The translations under genes were made by a program, and so were the position numbers. The notes under the pieces are model-generated. The model saw nothing but the letters and a program-made list of their open reading frames with translations. It was not told the DNA's origin and made no database searches. Below are positions 35,363-44,921 of a DNA stretch of 64,000 nucleotides, piece after piece. Source of the DNA: Agrostemma githago (taxonomy: Eukaryota; Streptophyta; Magnoliopsida; Caryophyllales; Caryophyllaceae). Every line of letters starts with the position of its first letter. Position 1 is the stretch's first letter. The stretch lies in the NCBI GenBank assembly GCA_958450325.1, contig OY288253.1, forward strand, positions 63,605,612 to 63,669,611, in the 5' to 3' direction.

Positions 35363-35673
35363 TGTTAGAATTTATGATAGACTTAATAACTGATTAAGTA
35401 GTTTGATCAGTTTAGAGTTACTGAATTGTGGTCCATTTGGTGATCAACAGAAACTCTACTGAATATTTATCTCTTATCTCCTATAATCCTATATTCCATT
35501 GACCACTATACAGAAATTTTATCTAGTTGTAACTTTATCTTTGATGGAAAGAGTAGTATAAATACAACATCATTCAGGGTCACTAAATTCATCTTCTCTA
35601 TTCATCTATACACCATCAAAATTTGAGAAGAAAGAGTTTAGAACCGACAATATAGTTAAGACGGTCGACGGTA
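35363..35673 (+). repeat. Copia 3' LTR, 3'-truncated
   Basis: It matches 28,345-28,653, including TATAAATA at 35,557, and breaks off after GACGGTA. The R/U5 end and TSD are missing. Confidence 0.88.
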
Positions 35674-35873
35674 AAGGGCTCAGAGGAGGCGTCATGTTGT
35701 CCGCGGGGCCTAATCATGGTCATCGCCTAGGAATGCTGCAGTGGTTCCTCGGCCATCCGCCCCCGCCGGGGGTCCCGTTAGGCCTTCTTTGGGTGCTATC
35801 TGTCCTCGCCGTCGCCGGAGGGGTCGGGTGCACTTTGGCGTGTCCGAGCCGGACATCGACTCAGATTGTCCGT
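35674..35873. other. GC-rich unassigned sequence between copia and Athila B
   Basis: About 200 bp with CCGCCCCCGCCGGGGG and similar words and no convincing ORF. TCCGT (35,869-35,873) is the presumed target of Athila B, but its partner is not in the window. Confidence 0.35.
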
Positions 35874-37406
35874 TGACAGGGGTAGTCGTATCCCTAATCA
35901 AAGATACCCTAAGGTCCACTAACTAATGTAGATAGTGAAGTAAGGGTCGAACCACCAGGAGACGGGACTCAAATACTTGTTCTACGGTCTAGAGTTAAGA
36001 CTACAAGTCACTATTTTTCTGGTTGTTTAGTAGGCTGACAACTAACTGCTATAAGGTAAATCAATAATAAGAAAGTCTAGAGTCTCAGGTTCACAATGAA
36101 TATCAATCGGGTCAGGGAGTCAACTAACAGGTCAATAATCGAACTGTCTAAGGTGTAGGTCCGGTCGGTACTACTACAAACTTTAGAACTAAACTTAACC
36201 TGCGGTCGCTAGAATTAAGCTAGTCTACCCAAAATGTCGTGACCTAGTTAGTCCTTAACCCGATCGGCGAAAAGTCCTAATTGTGATACTAACTAATTAA
36301 TCCTGGCCAGTAATTAATCAATCAGAATTAAAACAACATTCAGGCGACAGTTCATATGATCAGAGACAGGTCAATTTTCTATAACCCAATTAATACCCAT
36401 CGATCCCCTTAAACTCTAGATAAAATTTAGCTACGCATGACGATTGTAATTAAACTCACGAAATAGGAATTGCAAATAAACATGATGAATACAAATTAAA
36501 TTAAACTACGAGAAACAACAATAATTCTATACTAGCAGATACTCCCTCCGTCCACTATTTATCGTCCCACTTCATGAATATATGTGAGGAGTATTTTAAT
36601 GGAGTGGGGCGATAAATAGTGGACGGATGGAGTAATAAGCATGACTGAAATTAAAATTACTATGAAAACTAAGAACGAATTAAGACGAGAATTAAACTAG
36701 AGAATTGAAATTGAAATTAAAATTAAAATTAAAGTAGCAATACCAAACAATTCGAGATCTCAAAAAAGGAAGAACAAGTTTGATGTATCTTGCGAAGAAA
36801 AACGGGAAAAGTGCAAAACTTCAATGCTAAGCTAAGAGTAACGTAAGTTTTGAAAATATGAAAAAGCATGTCTGACAATCTACTCCTCCAACTGATTTAA
36901 AAGAAATCAGTTGGACTTACAAAACAGGCCCAAAATTCTAAATGAATTAAAATCCATCTTGCGACCTGGGTGTGACGCACTCGATCGAGTGCATGCAATG
37001 CCACTCGATCGAGTGGATACGTGATTGCTCCAAGTTGAGTTCGTCTTTGGGCTGAAAAGAGAAATCGGCCCAAAATTCTGATACAGTCCGGTTGAGCACG
37101 GATATGAAGCACTCGATCGAGTGCTTAACACTACTCGATTGAGTGGGTGTTGCTAGAACTCGTAGCTGAGTTCTTCATTTGCTTCTCGGCTTTTCGTTTT
37201 CTTCCTCGTCCTTCGTTCTCGTCTCGACTATCTGGGCTATTACTCCTAAATATGCTCGAAATTGCACCTAACCTGCAAAATCGCACGAGAACCGACAATA
37301 TCGACTTTCTAACAGAAGTCGACATTAAACATATAATTTAGGAAGAAGAAAAGCTCAAAAATAGGTATCGGGGGACTATAAAATACGATATAAAATATGT
37401 TGATCA
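35874..37406 (-). repeat. Athila B 3' LTR
   Basis: On the minus strand it starts TGATCAACAT right after the polypurine tract and ends CCCCTGTCA. It contains four ACTCGATCGAGT-type palindromes (36,977-37,146), a CCAACTGATTT/AAATCAGTTGG hairpin (36,889-36,915) and a nested Stowaway MITE. Boundaries are inferred without a second LTR to compare. Confidence 0.65.
36542..36632. mobile_element. Stowaway MITE, 91 bp, in the Athila B LTR
   Basis: Near-perfect inverted repeats CTCCCTCCGTCCACTATTTA and TAAATAGTGGACGGATGGAG are flanked by TA. The arms are long enough to fold into one hairpin. Confidence 0.9.
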
Positions 37407-37424
37407 AACTCCCCCAAACCAAAC
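37407..37424 (-). promoter_or_regulatory. Polypurine tract of Athila B
   Basis: The minus strand reads GTTTGGTTTGGGGGAGTT after GAGGACAAGCAAAG, the usual Athila motif directly before the 3' LTR. Confidence 0.75.
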
Positions 37425-39732
37425 CTTTGCTTGTCCTCAAACAAACAACTAATATATACATACGAGGGCAAGTGACGTGAAACACGACTCAGAGCTGAAT
37501 TACAATTATTTTCCTAAAATCGATTAAAACCGACGAGAAAACAAGTAATGCTCAAGAATGCAACGAGATCAATAATCATGCCATAATCAAACAATTGCCT
37601 GCCAAATTTTCAATCTTGCAAGACCAATTATGTCGGACTTCCTTACGGTTGTCGCTCGACACTCATAAGTACGGGTAAGTATAAATGTGAAGATAAGAAA
37701 GAATAAAGACACTCGCTCGACTTATGAAATATGCATGCAATCGAATATGAAATCAATCTCCCCAATCAAATACGTGTTCCACCAATCATGACCATAGTAC
37801 ATGCCAAGGACTTACAAAGGGTGACTAATATGTGAGAGAATAAAATGGATTATGCTTAAAGCACGTATGGAAATGTGGGGCTAAGACCAGTAGTCGTAGC
37901 TACACAATAAAAACTATCCATCCAAAAACCTCATCTATAAATTCTGGCCATTAACTAAAAATGAAACTCAAAAGAGCTTAAGTAGAAATTTTGTCAACCT
38001 CTTAATTAAATACAATTCTAGTTAGCAACTCGACCAATCCCCGAAATATTACAAGAAGCATAAATATTTTTTTCTTTTCTTTTTTTTCTTGGATTTTTTT
38101 CTTTTTCTAATTCCATTTTCTTTTCTTTTTCTTTCTTTCTTTTTCATGCTTCTATATTCTTTCCATTTCAGACAAGGGGAAGGGCGAATAGAGAGTCGCA
38201 CAAAAATGACATTCTGCACTAGGATCCAAAAGATGTAAAAATTCAAATTATGATCTATTAGTGAAGTAATTCCAGTTATGTTCACTGCGACTGTCCTGGT
38301 AAGGTAGGCTATTCTGGGTTGTAGCTGATATATATATATATATATATAGAGGTGAGTTCAGATGAGTCCTCAATATTTATTGAGTTCGTAAGTCCTAATC
38401 TAAGCAATTAAAACTTAATAAATAGATGGTTGAGATTGAAATGATAAAAGATTCATCCATTAAGTATTTAAGACAATAATTAAGTATTTAAGGCAATAAC
38501 ATCCAACAAAATAGGAAACACAATCAGTATTCAATATTCATGTGTAAGGCGTACGTATCTATTAGAGTAACATGTTTGTAACATTAGAGTAACACATAGT
38601 ATCTATTAGAGTAACACGTTTGGAGCAACACATAGTATCTATTAGAGTAACACGTTTGGAGCAACACATAGTATCTACTAGAGTAACACGTTTGTAACGT
38701 TGGAGTAACACATAGTATCTATTAGAGTAACACGTTTGTAACTTTGGTGTAACACATAGAATTTTATTAGAGTAACACGTTTGTAACGTTGGAGTAACAA
38801 AAAATATCTATTAGAGTAAACGTTTGTAACGTTAGAGTAACACGAAGTATCTATTAGAGTAACACGTTTGTAACGTTGGGGTAACATTATTCATATGTTG
38901 AGTTATAATAATTATGTTATGTGCTGGGAGCATATAACTCTGAAATCAATGTAAGCATATTTGCATGATGTTTGTTAGAGTAACACCAAACTTTATCCAG
39001 AGTAACAGTTCTATATAATAAGAGTAACACAAAATAAATTAAGGAGAGAAGAAGAGATATAGTAATTTTTATTTTTTAGTTTTATATAATAACGATTCAA
39101 ATTTTTTTAAATGAAAATCATAATTGTGAAGGAACGTGTCTGTGAGAAGAGAGATGGTAATTATTTTTTATTGGGAAGATATTAAATGACGAGTAAATTA
39201 AGAAGAGAGAGAGGGGATGAATGAGATATTTACCAAATATAGTCACTTGTTTTAATTATCCAAGCAAATCAGAAACATTCATCTATCTCTAATCTAAGGG
39301 TGGAGGTGGGGACTCACAGACTCAATTATGAGAAGTGGACTCACCTGATCCCTCTTCTATATATATATAGAAACAGGCTTACAACAGCTGAAATGGGCTA
39401 AACAAAGGAAAATGACCTAAATCTACAGGGTAGTAAAAATGGGTCGTTTTGGCTATGTGGAGCTCATCAAAAACAGAAATGCCTTTTCTCTTGTACCTCC
39501 TCCTCAAACCAAACACGTATTCAATATCAAGAGACGGACATCATACTTGTGCAAATTTATGTTACACATTCCATAAAGAGAAACCACTCAATTCCTAATT
39601 AATAAATGAGACCAGTTATGGATGTTACTGGCCTAGGAAGCTCTAAATCATCAGAATTTATGTGGTTTGTCGACAAAACGGTCAATTTACTCATTTGGCA
39701 ATTAACGGTTTATTAGGCAATCATATCAAAAT
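37425..39732 (-). other. Athila B 3' UTR, left part
   Basis: About 2.3 kb without coding signal. It includes a T/C-rich tract (38,065-38,160), the (TA)n run at 38,329-38,350 and the nested ~1 kb element at 38,351-39,358. A 78-residue lysine-rich minus ORF (38,049-38,285) is only the translated pyrimidine tract. Confidence 0.6.
38351..39358. mobile_element. Non-autonomous MULE-like element with GTTAC-box array
   Basis: About 1.0 kb inserted in a TA microsatellite, with TATATATATA on both sides. Inverted ends share GTGAGTTCAGATGAGTCC / GGTGAGTCCAC..., ATTGAGT and TAATCTAAG blocks. The interior (38,560-39,030) is a degenerate tandem array of ~45-bp units built on AGAGTAACACGTTTGTAACGT. The 69-residue ORF at 38,678-38,887 is that repeat translated. 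End sequences resemble the right end of the MULE at 12,950-13,009. Confidence 0.7.
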
Positions 39733-39737
39733 CATCT
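39733..39737. repeat. Target-site duplication CATCT, left of Tat
   Basis: CATCT precedes TGTGGAC and recurs at 54,804-54,808 after TCTACA. Confidence 0.95.
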
Positions 39738-42174
39738 TGTGGACATGACATAGGTCCACCCCGACGTGGCCACGCGCGGGTTTTGGGGAGGCGAATGAAT
39801 CTCCATGAGATGGTCAAATGGAAATTTAAATCGAAGTCGGAGTCGCCACCGAATTTTATGGTTATTCGGAACCGTTCGAGCCCACTCTATGTCGTAGTGG
39901 GCCGTGTACAAAATACGGCCCATTTCCGATGTCAGAGTTTATTGGGCTCGTCCCTTTTGCATATCGATATAGATGCCGACTGGAGCGGTTAATCGTATAT
40001 TGAATGACTCTCGTTGCCAATGGTTTCGGACATCCGGAAACCACGGTTCTGAGTAAGGGGTGAGGGTACGTGTTGGGAAGTTCACTAAGAACACCCAACC
40101 CCGCCCGCACATTAGCGGCCTCTACTAGGATATCGAATGACGTTTTAATGCGCGCGTTAGTAATACGATGAATGATTATGCAAACATTGTTTTCTAAGCA
40201 TGTGAAAAATTGAATGGGTTGCTAGGTCAATTTAATGCATGAAAATTGATTAATGTCAAAGTCAAATTTAACATGTGAGATTCGTTTTAGTATAATAAAA
40301 CAAATGAAATAAAAGGATGAATTTGCTACAAAACAAACAAACGAGTTAGTATCGATTTGTAAATAATAATATAGCAAATAACGAGATCGAGAGAATATCG
40401 AAATCTGAAAAATATTGTTGAAAAGAACGTTGTTTTGTATAAAAAACGAAGTTCGAAAAATAATAAAAAAGACGAAAAGGGCGCGGCATGACAGCCAACC
40501 GCGCGACTCGCCCGGGATGCCGGCGGGTCGCGTGGTGACCTGTTTCGGTGCCGGTTTTCGAAAACTCGAAGTTCGTATTAAATCGCGTATGAATATTGCA
40601 TGATTCGTACTCGACTTAATATTTTCGATATTCTTTATATTCGATAGTTGACTACGAAATCAATATCGAATACTTAGAATAGTTTTAGAAAAAATGTAAA
40701 TTTTAGAAATCGATCGAAGAATAAATAATAAAACGAACGAAAAATCGGAAAAAAGGGACTCGGGTTTCAGGCCTGCGCGCGAGTCGCCTGGGCGTGGCGC
40801 GACTCGCGTGCGGGTCTGTCCGTCTTTTTATTTTTGTTCGAAAATTGTTATTTTTGATGAAAAGTGAAAGAAAAGAATTTTGACAAAAAAGATGTAACGA
40901 TTTCTGATATCGTCGAAATCTTAATATAATTCTTTTCGATACGATATTCGATTATAGAAAAATTGATATCGCATGTTTAAGAATATTCGTTATGAAAATA
41001 GTTTTTCGTTAATAACGATATTAGGAAAATAAAAAAAAAAGCGACTCTAGACCCGTAATAAAAAACGGACGAAGGAAAGAGAAGGAGAGAAAGGAAGAGA
41101 TCGGGTTTTGTTGCACCCTCAACCTACATGCTCTTGTCGACTCGGATCGGGACTCGTCGGAATGTGGCTAAGCACGGGAGCGTCGAGATTTGGTTCGGCT
41201 AAGGTGAAGGTTCGGACGGGTGAAGGTTCGGGTATGGGAACCGATTTTCCTTCGGGTTTGTGACGTAATATCGGTCTAACGATGCTAAGGAATTATGTGT
41301 GTCGGGATGCTAGATAACTATTGCTGAAAAATCGTGTGTGGGTGTATAATTTCGGTAAAAAATTGATGGTTAATTGATGTCAATGAATGTTCTTTTTGTG
41401 TTGGATGCAAGGGGCTATTTATAGGAAATTCCCGACCTTGGCTTGGGAGAGTTTGACTACCGCTTAGGATAGGAAACGAGAGAATTTGAGGGAAATAAGA
41501 ATTCCGCTTTCTTGTGGAGGAAGAAAGGGAAACCGGGTGTTTTGCTACTGTTTTGGGCTGTTTCGGCCGAGTGTTTTACACTCGGTCGGATGCTCGAATC
41601 GGTTTTTGAATAGGACTCCTGTTTGAGCTAGAATTACCGCTTGAGTAAGAAGCTGAGGAGAACGAGAATTCCGCTTTCTTGTGAGGGAAGAAAAGAGGAA
41701 GTTCCGGCTGGTTTGGGTACTTGGCCGAGTGTTTCAACTCGGTTGAGTGTCTGAATCGGTTCTCGGATAGGATTCCTACTCGGGATCGAATTCTACCTTA
41801 AACGGAATTGTTTATTATTTTTGTGAATGGCTGATTTTGTAGAGTTGGAGTGTGAACCAACCGTGTGAGACATCACGGTGGACTCACGAGTTTCGAGAAA
41901 TGTCTTTGACCGGGTTTTGACTCGGTCGCTAAAAGACGGTTTTACCCCTGGTGACGAATTCGACCCAAATTAGTGTTATTTGACTCGAAACGACCCACTG
42001 GGCCTGAATTTGAGGTTGGTTCTGTGAGATTTGTACTCCTAAAAATGCCTAGGCCCAATATCCATCATTTCGAGCCCATTTCCGAGTACGTTAGAGCACG
42101 TTAGCGTCCGATCATCATCGGGTGTTTGTCGGAAACTACTATAGACACCTGGCGGTCAAATGTGGGTGTCTACA
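39738..42174 (-). repeat. Tat 3' LTR (2,437 bp)
   Basis: Plus-strand ends TGTGGACATG and GTGTCTACA. A TATA box, CTATAAATAG on the minus strand, lies at 41,415-41,424. GC-rich dyads occur at 40,502-40,532 (CGCGACTCGCCC/GGCGGGTCGCG) and about 40,775-40,808 (GCGCGAGTCGCC/GGCGCGACTCGCG). Small ORFs inside are repeated in the other LTR and are not genes. Confidence 0.95.
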
Positions 42175-42190
42175 GAGCCCCCACTCTGAC
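42175..42190 (-). promoter_or_regulatory. Polypurine tract of the Tat element
   Basis: The minus strand reads CAGAGTGGGGGCTC immediately before the 3' LTR start TGTAGACA. Confidence 0.8.
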
Positions 42191-42717
42191 TGAGGCTTGG
42201 ACAGGGCGAAAGTCAGAGTAGCTACCAGGTCAATCAAGGATTAAAACCTGGCAGCTTCCGGTCGGGTCGTTTAAGGTCCATTAGACCTGCGTGGAGGGCC
42301 CGCCGGCCATGAGCTAGAAATGTACCTGAATTAGTGATAACTCCGTGGGGGAATTCGTCGCATGAGACTTAAAATGGGCCTGTATGTGGGCTCACCTTGT
42401 TAAATGCCGTTGGGGAGTTATGCAAATCGCATGTTCCTGCTTGAGTCGTCCTGTACATATTTATGCAAAGCTGCAAAATTTTGCATGTAACATTTGTAGG
42501 AAAAATGACTCGTGCCGGGGAATAAAAATTTGAGAAAAGGGTTTGAATTTTTTTTGAGTTTGAAAAAGTCTTTGAAAAATTAGAGAATTTTTGTTTTGAC
42601 TTTGAAAAGGAATGGGAATGCTCGGGATGACTTAGCTAAGCCTTAGGACAATGGCTTGTATGCTAAATGCTCTAGGATTGGGAATCCTAAGGTGAGGAGG
42701 AGAACTTATTTTCATGC
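42191..42717 (+). other. Tat sequence between polypurine tract and antisense promoter
   Basis: No ORF of note. It forms the upstream region of the antisense gene. Confidence 0.5.
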
Positions 42718-42725
42718 TATAAATA
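42718..42725 (+). promoter_or_regulatory. TATA box of the antisense gene
   Basis: TATAAATA in GCTATAAATACCCC lies 101 bp before the antisense ATG at 42,826 and is oriented for plus-strand transcription, opposite to the retrotransposon RNA. Confidence 0.65.
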
Positions 42726-42825
42726 CCCCTTCTTGCTTCATTAATTCCCATAATTCCATAATTCCTCAATTCTAAAGAAAAGAATAAGCCCTGAAAAATT
42801 TATTTCCTCTTTTAGCAAATCAAAT

Positions 42826-44558
42826 ATGGGAATCGACCGATTAGTGGGAATGTTGCACGAGTGGTCTAAATATTTTAAGGATGCCGATAGGGCTATCCTA
42901 AATCAGAATGGCGTTACCCAATTGTCCGTGATCCGTCAGATGCAAGTAGACTGCCACTTCTTGGATGCTTGCCTATCCTATTGGGATGATACCTATCACG
43001 TATTTGGTTTTCCTCGAGGAGAGATTTGCCCTATTCCTGAAGAAATTGCTGCTGCAGGAGGATGTAATCCTATACTTCGCCCTGCTATCCCTTTTTCAGT
43101 TTCTGACCCAAGGAGGAAGTTAAGGGAATTCTTAGGGCTTTCCCATATGGAGGTATCCCGTATGCTAGAAGGAGATACCGTTTCCCTGATCGACCTGGCT
43201 GAAAAATTCATGAATCCAGATGATGTCCGGGTTAGGCCAGTTCATAGCCGTAGGGCCTTTACTTTTTGCATGCTCCACGTTTATGCCTTCGAAGGGCATA
43301 TGGACTTGTTATCTTGCATGGGCCACGTTAAACTTTTCACCGTGGCTGACCTGATGGAGACGGAGCACAGCCCGGCTTGGCTGATTACAGGGGAGATCAT
43401 TCAAGGTTTGGATAATCGTAAAAGAGATCCGTCAATTCGGTTGACTGGGAGTACTCGGCTTCTACAGGTATGCCATTCCTTTGAATTTTTTTGAATTTTT
43501 TGAATTTCCGGCTTCTCCCATTTTCCGGTTTTGCGCGCGGTTTTCCCGATTTCCCGGCTTCTGCGGTTTTTCTCGGTTTTCACGTCTTTTCACGTTTTTT
43601 TTTTTTTCGTGATTTTGACGATTTTTGCAATTTTGATTTTTTTTGCGGGTTTTTTCAGCTGTGGCTATTTGAGAGATTATCGATCTTGGACCCTCCCTTA
43701 AATGTGAGCCGATATCAACCCAGGCAAGTTATGTCAAGGAGACGAGCTATTGCCTTTTCTCGCTTCAATACCCAACAATATTGGGATGAGGTGCTATCTT
43801 TCCATGGAGGCCTGTTGATCCGTTGGGCCGTGCCATGGTGGCCTATTTACCTTTGGACTGGTCTGGAATCTCGAGATAGGGCTAGATATCAGGTAATCCT
43901 ATCTTTTAGGCAGACAATTCACCTCTTTCCCGACCGCATACTTAGGCAATATGGTCGGGCGCAAAGAATTCCAGAAATCGAGGCCGTTGTGAGTGAATCT
44001 ACTCAGCTGACAGACGTGATGTGTGACACCTGGATGCAAAGGTGGTATACACGAGCTACTTGGCCTGTTCTTAAAAATTCTCATTCGATCTGGGTAACCG
44101 ATTCTTATGTAAGGTGGACCCGAGCTGACTCAGCTAAGACCCGGGCTGCCCTGAAAATTGACGAGGCCTATGACCTATTACGCCGGGAGCATGCTAAGGA
44201 CAATAGGAGCTTCTTTACTGAGGGAGATACTTCGACAGGTCAGAAAAGAAAATCCAAGACTCAGACTGAAGGGTCCAGTAACAAGGGTGCACGGGGGAGA
44301 GTGAGCCCCCAGATGGACTTAGAAAGGAGACTAGGGCCAAGACTGGCTGCTAAGGACCGACTTGGTCCTCGAGACAGGCTTCCCGAGCCGGTCAGGGCTC
44401 GGCTTGGGCCGGTGCAAAGGATGGAAAACCCAAGATCGAAGAAGCGGGTTCGAGCAAAGGAAGTTCCCCTTGTGATTAGGGAATGTTCGCCTCCACCCCG
44501 TCGGCCTCGGGCTCCGCGTGACCCGAAAGATAAGGGAAAGGGCAAAATGTACGAGTAG
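42826..44558 (+). CDS. Antisense gene of the Tat element, plant-mobile-domain/DUF7745-like, two exons
   Basis: Exon 1 is 42,826-43,467 and exon 2 is 43,659-44,558. The intron (191 bp) has GTATGC and TTTTTTCAG ends, is T-rich and phase 0; splicing gives 513 residues. The junction joins TRLLQ to LWLFERL, a pattern typical of the plant mobile domain/DUF7745 family. Other family-like parts are YWDDTYHVFGFPRGEICPIPEE (shown as a feature of residues ~50-75), AWLITGEIIQGLD and LRQYGRAQRIPEIE. The C-terminal ~110 residues are basic and proline/arginine-rich (RVRAKEVPLVIRECSPPPRR), possibly nuclear. Both frames are open without damage. Antisense ORFs are known in Tat/Retand elements; the function is unknown, and the family call is from pattern memory only. 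Confidence 0.75.
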
Positions 44559-44644
44559 TCTCCTAAATTTATTATTTGAGTATTATTACTATTTTTTTTG
44601 GTGTGATTTTGTTGCTCTTTTTTTGTGATGTACTTTTTTGAAAT

Positions 44645-44650
44645 AATAAA
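44645..44650 (+). terminator. Poly(A) signal candidate of the antisense gene
   Basis: AATAAA lies 86 nt after the antisense stop. The gag-pol stop at 44,922 comes from the other side, so the two transcripts converge with about 360 bp between the ORFs. Confidence 0.5.
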
Positions 44651-44921
44651 AAGACATATTAGTGAATACCGTTCCCGTCTTTTCGTTATTGCATTGGTTG
44701 TACCCTTTTGAGGGGTTGCCTACGTATCCAAAATTAATGGAATCAAACCTTCCGTAGTTCAGAAGTGCTTTTGCAATTTTCGAAATACATCAAGATTATT
44801 AATTCGAGACGTGCAACGGTAGGATAAATGATCCTAACTTATTGACTTGCTTAAAATTTTGAAAATTCATAAAAAAAAGACGTTTTTTATAAACTTTTTG
44901 CAAATGACATTGAGACAGGGT

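Larger units (their letters stand above)
28345..35673 (+). mobile_element. Ty1/copia retrotransposon, degenerate, 3' LTR truncated
   Basis: LTRs share about 310 bp with roughly 11 differences by eye. The PBS is of the initiator-Met type, and domain order is gag, integrase, RT, RNase H, the Ty1/copia order. The 3' LTR stops at 35,673, ~160 bp short, and no TSD was found. Gag and pol are offset by a frameshift and two more breaks fall in RNase H. The copia lineage is not assigned. Confidence 0.9.

Noticed and set aside
38678..38887. 69-residue repetitive ORF
   Set aside because: It is the translated GTAAC-box tandem array in the non-autonomous element.
38520..39030. Possible CRISPR-like or satellite array
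   Set aside because: Repeat units are degenerate with no unique spacers, and the host is a plant; the array is internal to a transposon-like element.
39783..40110. ORFs near 39,783-40,603 that recur at 52,411-53,231
   Set aside because: They are in the two Tat LTRs and are duplicated for that reason; composition, not coding, explains them.
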